DNA of 7,723 nucleotides. Source: Planctomycetota bacterium. Its GTDB lineage: Bacteria > Planctomycetota > GCA-002687715 > DRQF01. Positions 1-6,296 of this stretch are shown here, piece by piece. Numbering within the stretch: position 1 is the stretch's first letter; each line of letters starts with the position of its first letter. The position numbers were made by a program, and so were the translations under genes. The stretch lies in assembly GCA_024275615.1 (NCBI GenBank), contig JAJRYU010000558.1, positions 1-7,723 of the forward strand. Reading direction: 5' to 3'. A model generated the notes under the pieces. The model saw only the letters and a program-made list of their open reading frames with translations. It searched no databases and was not told the origin of the DNA.

Positions 1-140
1 ACCGCAAAACCCTTCCGCGCCCCCACTGTGTACAGCAGTTGAGCCAAAGCCTCGTTGTGGCGTTCACTCGGGAAATAGAAACTCGTGTCCGGCGTGTTGT
101 TGAATGGTGCCCGGTCGAAGCCGAGAAAATCCTCATACAT
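1..140 (-). CDS. ExeA-like AAA ATPase, N-terminal fragment (cut by left edge)
   Basis: Only the first 46 codons are present; the gene runs off the left edge. The protein begins MYEDFLGFDRAPFNNTPDTS and continues with a Phe/Tyr-rich stretch and SERHNEALAQLLY, then GARKGFAV. This matches the conserved N-terminus of ExeA/GspA-type AAA ATPases (MY..F.G....PF..TPDP...Y.S..H.EAL..L.Y....R.GF), which precedes the Walker A P-loop. The P-loop itself would lie outside the window. The ATG at 138-140 is 6 nt past the stop of the chain-length gene. A GGGAGG ribosome binding site at 151-156 lies inside the last codons of that gene, with 10 nt spacing. ExeA-family proteins were first described as ATPases for type II secretin assembly; a subfamily is encoded in exosortase A/PEP-CTERM exopolysaccharide loci directly beside Wza and Wzz homologues, as here. 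The exact subfamily cannot be settled from 46 residues. Confidence 0.8.
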   Translation of the reverse strand, partial: MYEDFLGFDRAPFNNTPDTSFYFPSERHNEALAQLLYTVGARKGFA

Positions 141-146
141 GATGCA

Positions 147-1805
147 TCAGCCTCCCTGGTACAGCATGTCGAGAACTTTGACAACAATGGGTGGCAAGAA
201 GTGGGTTTTTGACTCTTCGAAGTAGCAGTAATGCACGAAGACCAAGATTCCCAAAACAATGCCTCCTACCAAGTAGTTACGCCGCTTCCTCTTTTTCTCC
301 TCGGCCTTTTCTTCTTCGGTTTTGATCTCACTGACTTCACCAAGAATAGGAACGGTCAGTCGATTCTGAACCTGGGCTGGAGTGAGATAGGTCAAACTCG
401 AGAACTCTTTTAGAAACGCCAATCCAAGTCCCAACAAGGCGCCCACACCAGCACCGATGGCGAGAAACAGGGGTACGCTAGGAAACACCGGTTTGGTGTT
501 CGGATTGGGAAAGTCAACCGTTGTAAAGAGATCGCTTCCCTCTCCCTGTATCCGTTTCCATTCGCCTTCGATTATTTCGAATCGCCCTGTCATTTGCCGT
601 TCCTTGCGGACCAAGTCGGCAATCTCGGTAGAAAAATTTGTATCGGTGCGTGTCAGGTCAGACTCTTTGGCCAAATCACCCTGCATCTTTTCGATGCTAC
701 GCGAAACTTGGCCCAGCATGTCTCGGGAACCGTCAAGCACACGCTGCAAGTTATTGCTGTCATTCTCGAGTTGCACATAGATTTGGTTTTGCTGCAGTTG
801 ACTGCCACCCGCGACTGTGGGCTCAATCGTGCGCAACGTCTCTTTCAGTTCTTCGATCTTCTTTCTTTGATCCTGGACTGCAGGGACTTTTTCAGTAAAC
901 CCATTGACCTTGATCATTTGATTAAGAAGTGCCTGCGCCTGAACGATCTGTCCCTGGAGAACAATCAATTGCGGATTCGGGCTCTGATTGAGAACACTGG
1001 TAGTCTTACTTTGGTCCCGCAGTTGCATCTTGATCTTGTCTATCTGGGCTTCGTAGCCTTTGATGTCCAATCTCAGCTGTGACTCTTGCCCGCGCAGATT
1101 GACCATCTGCTTGAGGTGGCTCTTCTTGACACCGACGAGGTGATAATCGTCGCCATTTCTAAAAGCCTCATAGGCCGCTTCAGTGCGCGCCAGTTCATTG
1201 CGAAGATCCCGGACACGCGCTCGTTGTTGATCGTAGATTCCACGAATCGTCTCTCGGTATTCGCGACGAAAGAACTCTTTGTAAGACTCACGAATCTCGT
1301 TGAGGAATTCGACATTGAGCGCTTGATTGCGGCCGGTATAGGTCAATGTGACAAGGTCTGCACCGGCCGATGTCCGTTGGCGCAAGTCGGGGACAGTCAC
1401 CTCTAGATGAGAGAACACGTAGCCATAGAATTCTGTTTCTTCTAAAGGGTTGTTGCGGTTAAACCCCTCATTCAAGCCAATCTTGTCAACGATAGGTGCC
1501 AAGAATCGGCGACTCTTGATGTCTGAACTCATCGTTCTGAGAAGCGGCTTATGGTTCACGGTTGCCTGAAGCCCTGCAAGAAGATTCTTGACGAGTCCAG
1601 GGTCTTCGATCTTGAATTTGGTCTGCTGAGTAAACTGAGCGGGAATCACGTAGGCCACAACCGCCGACAGCACTAAGCACAGGAAAAACGGAATAATGAG
1701 CAACTTGACACGGCGGCGTAGGATGCCCAAGTACTCAGACAACCCGGGACCATTATCTTGTTCCATCGGCTGCGGAAGCACTGGTTGTAATTCTGTTGTC
1801 GCCAT
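147..1805 (-). CDS. Wzz/GumC-type polysaccharide co-polymerase (chain-length determinant)
   Basis: A 552-residue inner-membrane protein of the polysaccharide co-polymerase family, expected to control chain length and link synthesis to the outer-membrane exporter. A Wzz domain lies at the N-terminus (SEYLGILRRRVKLL near residues 23-36), followed by membrane segment 1 at about 35-54. A long periplasmic region with Gln/Glu/Lys/Arg-rich coiled-coil stretches spans about 185-270 and 300-420. The Pro-rich PNPNTKPVFPSVP (433-445) leads into membrane segment 2 (about 446-464), as is usual in this family. A cytoplasmic RLTVPILGEVS segment, a charged EEEKAEEKKRKRR stretch and a third hydrophobic segment (about 510-528) follow. 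No Walker motifs or Tyr-rich tail are present, so no BY-kinase is fused. I chose the ATG at 1803-1805 because AGAGGA (1814-1819) is 8 nt upstream; an in-frame TTG lies one codon earlier. It starts 12 nt after the export lipoprotein stop and should be co-transcribed with it. Confidence 0.93.
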   Translation of the reverse strand: MATTELQPVLPQPMEQDNGPGLSEYLGILRRRVKLLIIPFFLCLVLSAVVAYVIPAQFTQQTKFKIEDPGLVKNLLAGLQATVNHKPLLRTMSSDIKSRRFLAPIVDKIGLNEGFNRNNPLEETEFYGYVFSHLEVTVPDLRQRTSAGADLVTLTYTGRNQALNVEFLNEIRESYKEFFRREYRETIRGIYDQQRARVRDLRNELARTEAAYEAFRNGDDYHLVGVKKSHLKQMVNLRGQESQLRLDIKGYEAQIDKIKMQLRDQSKTTSVLNQSPNPQLIVLQGQIVQAQALLNQMIKVNGFTEKVPAVQDQRKKIEELKETLRTIEPTVAGGSQLQQNQIYVQLENDSNNLQRVLDGSRDMLGQVSRSIEKMQGDLAKESDLTRTDTNFSTEIADLVRKERQMTGRFEIIEGEWKRIQGEGSDLFTTVDFPNPNTKPVFPSVPLFLAIGAGVGALLGLGLAFLKEFSSLTYLTPAQVQNRLTVPILGEVSEIKTEEEKAEEKKRKRRNYLVGGIVLGILVFVHYCYFEESKTHFLPPIVVKVLDMLYQGG

Positions 1806-1813
1806 CAAACTCT

Positions 1814-1819
1814 TCCTCT
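1814..1819 (-). promoter_or_regulatory. Ribosome binding site of the chain-length gene
   Basis: AGAGGA on the minus strand overlaps the TAG stop (1818-1820) of the upstream export lipoprotein gene. It is 8 nt from the ATG at 1805 but only 5 nt from the in-frame TTG at 1808. The spacing supports the ATG as the start. Confidence 0.7.
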
Positions 1820-2642
1820 AAAAACCCCGGCTTCGACCTCGGCCTCGCCCACCGCCGCCCGTGGCGAGATTAACAATCCCACTCAAACTTCGTGACAGCT
1901 CGGTGACCGGTCTGAATACTTCGCGCACACCCATGGCCAAGCGTGCCCAGAAGGTCGGTGGTAAGAAAACAATGTCGTCAGGACGCATTTGAATATTGCC
2001 GCCAGTGTAACCGTTCAAGACCATATCGCGCACGTTGATGTTGAGGGTCTTGGGATGCAAGGGATCACCACGAATGACCTTAACATGACAGTCGTCGGCC
2101 AAAATCGGTACGCCGCCGATGGCAGCAAACATGTCGAGAAGAGTCATGTCGCCGGCCATGGGCAATGTTTGAATCTGCAGGGCACCATCTGCATCACGAG
2201 CAAAGATGTACACTCGCTTGCTGATGATAGAAATCGGTACAACTTGGACAGTGACATCGCGAATATACGGACTCAGTAAGATCTCAATCTTGTCGCGAAT
2301 CTGAGCGGGCGTTAGTCCAGCGACTTTCACCGTATCGACAAAGGGCATGGTAATACCCCCTGAGACGCCAACCGGTTGAGTTCCACTGAGGGCCGGATTG
2401 TTGGCGATTTGAATGTTAATCGTGTCTCCGGGCCCCATGACTAGCTCGTCGGCATTCTCGGGTTGAGCGTACTTGTGACCGAAATCTCTCGTGTTGACAC
2501 GATCACCGAAGTCCTCAAACTTGCTGTTGGGCCCGTTCGAGCAGGCTGACAACAAGAAGATCGCCAAAACTGCAATTTTGCGGTACGAATCGGTCATGAC
2601 TGCTGTTCCCCGAAGGGCTTGTCCTTCCTTCGTCCCTGACAT
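1818..2642 (-). CDS. Wza/OPX-family polysaccharide export lipoprotein
   Basis: A 274-residue outer-membrane exporter protein. A hydrophobic signal segment (IAVLAIFLLSAC) ends in a lipobox with Cys34 as the lipidated residue and Ser at +2, which fits outer-membrane sorting. The polysaccharide export (PES) domain covers about 66-137, including the family motif GPGDTI (70-75). One SLBB-like domain covers about 140-228 and ends in MRPDDIVFLPP. A predicted amphipathic helix (about 231-256) follows, comparable in position to the helix that forms the outer-membrane pore in E. coli Wza. The protein ends in an unusual Gly/Arg tail, GGGGRGRGRSRGF (262-274). It is about 100 residues shorter than Wza (379) and appears to have fewer SLBB repeats. 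The ATG at 2642 has a strong AAGGAG 10 nt upstream. The internal Met16 (ATG at 2595-2597, with GGGGAA at 2606-2611) would give a more compact signal peptide and is a real alternative. Confidence 0.93.
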   Translation of the reverse strand: MSGTKEGQALRGTAVMTDSYRKIAVLAIFLLSACSNGPNSKFEDFGDRVNTRDFGHKYAQPENADELVMGPGDTINIQIANNPALSGTQPVGVSGGITMPFVDTVKVAGLTPAQIRDKIEILLSPYIRDVTVQVVPISIISKRVYIFARDADGALQIQTLPMAGDMTLLDMFAAIGGVPILADDCHVKVIRGDPLHPKTLNINVRDMVLNGYTGGNIQMRPDDIVFLPPTFWARLAMGVREVFRPVTELSRSLSGIVNLATGGGGRGRGRSRGF

Positions 2643-2652
2643 GTTGCCGAGA

Positions 2653-2658
2653 CTCCTT
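2653..2658 (-). promoter_or_regulatory. Ribosome binding site of the export lipoprotein gene
   Basis: AAGGAG on the minus strand lies 10 nt before the ATG at 2640-2642. It is the stronger of two candidate sites for this gene; the other, GGGGAA at 2606-2611, serves the alternative Met16 start. It favours the longer protein. Confidence 0.65.
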
Positions 2659-2675
2659 GATTAAAAGGGCGGCCC

Positions 2676-2752
2676 GTTTTTGGGCGCAACCATCCTATCC
2701 TCTTTCGCTTTATCGACTTTCGTACCCCGAAAATACACTCCGCCCCAAAAAC
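2676..2752 (-). repeat. Imperfect inverted repeat in the export-gene leader
   Basis: The plus-strand arm GTTTTTGGGCG (2676-2686) is complementary to CGCCCCAAAAAC (2741-2752), with a single extra base in the second arm and a 54-bp spacer. The right arm can also pair through CGCCC with GGGCG at 2762-2766, which sits inside a small hairpin (GGGC...GCCC, 2762-2777). The two pairings exclude each other. The left arm can itself fold locally (GGGC/GCCC around 2672-2685), about 15-20 nt before the ribosome binding site of the export gene. Confidence 0.4.
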
Positions 2753-2915
2753 TTGAGTCCCGGGCGCATTTTTGCCCTCGTGGATATATTCGAGCTGTTT
2801 TTTTATTCAGCACAAGTATCTTGGGAGCAAATTGTCCCCTTGGAAACCACGACGGCAGCTGAGATGGGATTCTGCCAGCTTTCGAGCACTTCACCAAGCA
2901 AAGCAGTTTTTTTCG

Positions 2916-3689
2916 TCAATTAAAATGGCGGTTTTCTTGGTCTGGGGAGGATTCCCAGGGTGGCAAGACAAAGTCCTTGGGCGGTGACCAAAGCACTTTG
3001 AAGCGAATAATGGCCATCACTGCCTCAATGGCGTCCGCGAAACCGATTTTCTTGCCATCACTGTATTGACGACCGTCATAGGAACAGGGAACCTCGAAGA
3101 TCCGTAGATTCATTTTGGCGATCTTTTGGGTTAGTTCCGGTTCTACTGCAAATCGCCCTGATTCAATGGAGATAGCCTGAATCACTTCTCTTCGAAAAGC
3201 TTTGTAGCAACATTCCATATCGCTGAGATTGAGGTTGGTGCAGATGTTCGAAAGCAAGGTGAGCAAACGGTTGGCGACGTAGTGAAAGAAGAGATGCACC
3301 TTTTCGTTCTTTCCCTGAAATCGTGATCCGAATACGACATCAGCCGCGCCTGTCACAATCGGTTCAATGATCTGCGAGAATTCAGCGGGATCATATTCCA
3401 AATCGGCATCTTGAATAATGACAATTCGGCCTCGCGCTTCCTTAAATCCAGTCGCCAAGGCACCGGCCTTACCGGTGTTCTTGTCGTGTCGGATCAGACG
3501 TACACGTTCATTTGTGCGGGTTTCGGCAATCTCGATGGAGCGGTCTGTCGAGCCATCATCAATCATGATGATCTCTTTGTCGATTGGCACGGCTTCGACA
3601 CGATCAAGGATTTCTGCGAGTGTTCGTTCTTCGTTGTAGACCGGCATGATCACGCTCAAGAGTGGGCGCTGGTCAGCCTTCTCGGTCAT
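2916..3689 (-). CDS. GT2 glycosyltransferase, DPM/DPG-synthase-like, soluble
   Basis: A 257-residue family 2 glycosyltransferase with a GT-A fold. Motifs in order: LSVIMPVYNEE (11-21) at the nucleotide-binding strand; DDGSTD (44-49); NTGKAGAL (71-78), the G.G.A-type element of the dolichyl-phosphate mannose/glucose synthase group; the metal-binding DAD (94-96) followed by LEYDP; then FGSRF and SDMECCYKAFRREV, the last characteristic of polyprenyl-phosphate glycosyltransferases of this group. There are no C-terminal membrane helices, unlike GtrB/ArnC-type relatives; the protein ends in a polar tail. The likely role is transfer of a sugar from a nucleotide donor to a lipid phosphate or lipid-linked intermediate at the cytoplasmic face. 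Donor and acceptor cannot be read from the sequence. The ATG overlaps the rmlB stop (ATGA), and AAGGA at 3699-3703 lies 9 nt upstream. It is the last gene of the tightly packed block. Confidence 0.9.
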   Translation of the reverse strand: MTEKADQRPLLSVIMPVYNEERTLAEILDRVEAVPIDKEIIMIDDGSTDRSIEIAETRTNERVRLIRHDKNTGKAGALATGFKEARGRIVIIQDADLEYDPAEFSQIIEPIVTGAADVVFGSRFQGKNEKVHLFFHYVANRLLTLLSNICTNLNLSDMECCYKAFRREVIQAISIESGRFAVEPELTQKIAKMNLRIFEVPCSYDGRQYSDGKKIGFADAIEAVMAIIRFKVLWSPPKDFVLPPWESSPDQENRHFN

Positions 3690-4705
3690 TCGGAAAGATC
3701 CTTGCCATAATGTCGATCGTAGTACTCAAGATAGGCGCCTGTCTTGATTCTCTGCCACCATGACTCGTTCTCAAGATACCAGTCCACCGTGCGTTTCAAC
3801 CCTTCTTCAAAGTCAATGCTGCGGTCAAACCCAAGCTCTTTTTCAGCATAGGAACAATCAATGGCGTAGCGTTGATCGTGGCCCTTACGATCCGTGACGA
3901 AAGTGATTAGGGACTCGGGTTTGTCAACGCTTTTGAGGATCGCTTTGACCACGGCCATGTTGGTGAGTTCGCTCTTACCGCCCAGATTATAGACATGACC
4001 GGGTTTGCCTTTTTCAAGCGCCAGGAGGATTCCCATGCAATGATCGTCGACCCAAATCCAGTCGCGAACATTCATTCCGTCGCCGTAGATGGGTAGGGGT
4101 TTGTCTTCCGTTGCATTGGAGATCATGAGGGGAATCAGTTTTTCTGGAAACTGGTATGGCCCATAGTTGTTCGAACAGCGAGTGATGATGCCCGGAAACT
4201 GATGGGTTTCAACTGCCGCTCGGACGAGAAGGTCAGAGGCCGCTTTGCTGGCAGAATAGGGGCTGTTGGGGCTAATAGGAGTTTCTTCGGTGAATAGTCC
4301 TTCGTCGCCGAGGCTACCGTAGACTTCGTCTGTTGAAACATGAACAAACTTTTCTACGTCCCAGGCTCGGGCCAAATCGATCATCACTTGAGTGCCGATG
4401 ACATTGGTGCGAAGAAACGCCGAGGCATCTTCGATTGAACGATCAACATGGCTTTCTGCAGCAAAATGAACGACCGCATCGATCTTCTCATCGACAGCCT
4501 CTTTGAGGGCTTGGTTGTCGGCGATGTCACAGCGAATGAAGCGATAGTGATCATCCAAAGGAACGTCCTTGAGGTTCTCCAAGTTACCAGCGTAGGTCAG
4601 AACATCGACGTTGACGATACGGATCTCCGGGCGTTCGCGGCGCAAGAGATGAATGAAGTTGCTGCCGATGAATCCAGCGCCTCCGGTGACCAACAAAGTC
4701 GTCAT
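3686..4705 (-). CDS. rmlB: dTDP-glucose 4,6-dehydratase
   Basis: A 339-residue extended short-chain dehydrogenase that converts dTDP-D-glucose to dTDP-4-keto-6-deoxy-D-glucose, the second step of dTDP-L-rhamnose synthesis. The NAD-binding motif TGGAGFIGSN is at 7-16. The RmlB signature STDEVYG gives the Thr125-Asp126-Glu127 catalytic trio, and Tyr150 and Lys154 form the YxxxK pair (PYSASKAASD). RCSNNYGPYQFPEKLIPL and the YGDGMNVRDWIWVDDH segment are also typical and distinguish it from UDP-sugar epimerases. The length is normal for the family. The start ATG overlaps the rmlD stop by 4 nt (ATGA), with GAGGAG and AGGA upstream. This is the middle of the rmlA-rmlD-rmlB order here, so translation is probably coupled. 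Confidence 0.97.
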   Translation of the reverse strand: MTTLLVTGGAGFIGSNFIHLLRRERPEIRIVNVDVLTYAGNLENLKDVPLDDHYRFIRCDIADNQALKEAVDEKIDAVVHFAAESHVDRSIEDASAFLRTNVIGTQVMIDLARAWDVEKFVHVSTDEVYGSLGDEGLFTEETPISPNSPYSASKAASDLLVRAAVETHQFPGIITRCSNNYGPYQFPEKLIPLMISNATEDKPLPIYGDGMNVRDWIWVDDHCMGILLALEKGKPGHVYNLGGKSELTNMAVVKAILKSVDKPESLITFVTDRKGHDQRYAIDCSYAEKELGFDRSIDFEEGLKRTVDWYLENESWWQRIKTGAYLEYYDRHYGKDLSE

Positions 4706-5565
4706 GAGTTCCTACTCCTCAAATAATCTTCCACGACGTCATTCCATGGCAACATCGTATCACCAATCGTTTGTTCCAAATGCCGATTGCGTAACGCTGA
4801 GTTTCTGGGCCGGTGGGCAGGTCTCGGAAACTCATCGGTGGTACATGGCTCAACCGGATAGCCTTCCTTACCGGCGGCCGCAAGGATGGCCTTGGTAAAG
4901 CCGTACCATGTCGTCGCGCCCTTTGCCGTCATATGGTAGAGCCCAAGCTCCCCCTCTTCGACAATACGCCGCATACATCGAGCAACCTCCACCGTCCACG
5001 TCGGGCAACCGATCTGGTCGTCGACAACTTTGAGGCTGGATTTCTCATTCGCCAAGCGCAAGATCGTTTCGGCAAAATTGGGTCCACCAGCACCGTAGAG
5101 CCACTGGATCCGCCCCATGTACCATTCACCGCCAGCCGCCATGACCGCCGATTCCCCCGCTAATTTGGTCTCGCCATAGACCGAACGTGGGCAAGGGAGA
5201 TCATCTTCAACGTAGGGAGAGTCTTTCTCACCATCAAAGACGTAATCAGTACTAATGTGGAAGAGCCTGCGCCCTTGCTGCGCGCAAGCGACAGCGATAT
5301 TTCCGGCTCCGCCGCCGTTGATCTTGAGAGCTAGGTCACGTTCTGTTTCGCACTTATCGACAGCCGTATAAGCAGCGCAGTTTACCACCAAGTCGGCTGC
5401 CGACTGCTCAACGACCGCGACAGTATCTTCAAGTGAGGTGATATCCAACTTGATCGTTGCACCAGCACCATGAATCGTCGAACAAATGAGTTCATGATCC
5501 GATTGAAATTCCGAGACAACGTCCTGTCCCAGCATCCCGTCGGAGCCGATGACAAGGATCTTCAC
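4702..5565 (-). CDS. rmlD: dTDP-4-dehydrorhamnose reductase
   Basis: A 287-residue reductase for the last step of dTDP-L-rhamnose synthesis, using NAD(P)H. The nucleotide-binding motif is GSDGMLG (7-13). NCAAYTAVDKCE (62-73), HISTDYVFDG (103-112) and the catalytic Tyr130/Lys134 in YGETKLAGE are all characteristic of RmlD. DQIGCPTW matches the family's substrate-binding Q.G.PT element. The length is typical. The start is a GTG at 5563-5565 that overlaps the rmlA stop (GTGA). No strong ribosome binding site precedes it, so it probably depends on ribosomes that have just finished rmlA. Its substrate is the product of RmlC, which is not encoded in the window. Confidence 0.95.
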   Translation of the reverse strand: MKILVIGSDGMLGQDVVSEFQSDHELICSTIHGAGATIKLDITSLEDTVAVVEQSAADLVVNCAAYTAVDKCETERDLALKINGGGAGNIAVACAQQGRRLFHISTDYVFDGEKDSPYVEDDLPCPRSVYGETKLAGESAVMAAGGEWYMGRIQWLYGAGGPNFAETILRLANEKSSLKVVDDQIGCPTWTVEVARCMRRIVEEGELGLYHMTAKGATTWYGFTKAILAAAGKEGYPVEPCTTDEFPRPAHRPRNSALRNRHLEQTIGDTMLPWNDVVEDYLRSRNS

Positions 5566-6296
5566 TTGTCCATACGGTTCGCACCGCCCTCAGCGACTAG
5601 ATTTGATGCTCGGTGAAGAGACTCGAATGTACCGGCATCGGTCCACCATCCACACAACTCGGACCACGACATCGTGCCGTCCCCGATGTAGAAATTATTG
5701 ACGTCAGTAATCTCTAACTCTCCTCGCGCCGATGGTTCCAACTTCTTGATGAACTCAAAAACGCCTGCATCGAAGAAGTAAATGCCCGTGACTGCCATAT
5801 TGCTCTTGGGCTTCGATGGTTTTTCGACAATGGAAACGATCTTCTCGCCATCAAATTCAGCGACACCAAATCGTTCTGGATCATGGACTTCTTTGACCAG
5901 AATCTTGGCGCCTTTTTCCTGGGCACGAAACGAATCCGCAGCTTCCTTAATGTTGCCCTCAATAATGTTGTCGCCGAGAATGACACAGATTTTCTCGCCT
6001 GCAGAAAAATGCTCTGCCAGGCCAAGAGCATCAGCAATACCACCTTCACCTTCTTGATAGGTGTAGTTGACATGCTCAAGCCCGAAAGCCTTGCCGTTGC
6101 CGAGAAGTTTCAAAAAGTCGCCAGCACCGTTTCCACCCGTGACGATCAAGATGTCGTCAATGCCAGCGTTAACCAAGCATTCGATCGGATAGTAGATCAT
6201 TGGCTTGTCGTAGACCGGCAAGAGGTGCTTATTGGTCACTTTGGTTGCTGGATGCAACCGAGACCCTAAGCCACCAGCGAGGATGACACCCTTCAT
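5562..6296 (-). CDS. rmlA: Glucose-1-phosphate thymidylyltransferase, short form
   Basis: A 244-residue nucleotidyltransferase that makes dTDP-glucose from glucose 1-phosphate and dTTP, the first step of dTDP-L-rhamnose synthesis. It opens with MKGVILAGGLGSRL and KHLLPVYDKPMIYYP (23-37), the nucleotide-binding and signature region. LGDN (107-110) carries the metal-binding Asp, EKP is at 158-160, and GELEITD (192-198) and WWTDAGT (217-223) follow. It is the short type of about 245 residues, resembling Bacillus anthracis RfbA, and lacks the roughly 45 C-terminal residues of the enterobacterial enzyme (about 290). The start is the ATG at 6294-6296, which gives the canonical MKGVILAGG N-terminus. 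It overlaps the upstream epimerase stop (ATGA), with GGAGA at 6306-6310 nine nt upstream. An in-frame TTG at 6332 would add 12 atypical residues. Confidence 0.95.
   Translation of the reverse strand: MKGVILAGGLGSRLHPATKVTNKHLLPVYDKPMIYYPIECLVNAGIDDILIVTGGNGAGDFLKLLGNGKAFGLEHVNYTYQEGEGGIADALGLAEHFSAGEKICVILGDNIIEGNIKEAADSFRAQEKGAKILVKEVHDPERFGVAEFDGEKIVSIVEKPSKPKSNMAVTGIYFFDAGVFEFIKKLEPSARGELEITDVNNFYIGDGTMSWSELCGWWTDAGTFESLHRASNLVAEGGANRMDK

Larger units (their letters stand above)
2643..2915 (-). promoter_or_regulatory. Intergenic gap and leader between the sugar/GT block and the export block
   Basis: This is the only gap over 15 bp in the window and separates the glycosyltransferase stop from the export lipoprotein start. 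I see no convincing -35/-10 pair. A TTGACG hexamer overlaps the glycosyltransferase stop (2914-2919) but has no -10 at 16-18 nt, and an AT-rich tract around 2788-2810 could hold a weak promoter. No hairpin followed directly by a minus-strand T-run is visible, so read-through from the upstream block is possible. Complementary arms lie at 2676-2686, 2741-2752 and 2762-2777. No known riboswitch was recognised. A regulatory role is inferred from position and structure only. Confidence 0.35.

Noticed and set aside
594..1082. A 162-codon plus-strand open frame
   Set aside because: It lies wholly antisense to the well-supported chain-length gene and shows no family motifs or ribosome binding site.
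2762..2777. Intrinsic terminator after the glycosyltransferase gene
   Set aside because: The hairpin has only four base pairs, and the nearest minus-strand T-run begins about 10 nt after it, so it does not fit a standard intrinsic terminator.
2661..2897. A 78-codon minus-strand open frame that fills almost the whole gap before the export gene
   Set aside because: It would start at TTG or GTG without a ribosome binding site, is basic and low in recognisable motifs, and overlaps equally open plus-strand frames, so lack of stops by chance is the simpler reading. Conservation in relatives would change this view.
2914..2919. TTGACG as a -35 box at the glycosyltransferase stop
   Set aside because: No reasonable -10 hexamer follows at 16-18 nt on the minus strand, and a sigma-54 type GG-N10-GC pair was not found nearby either.
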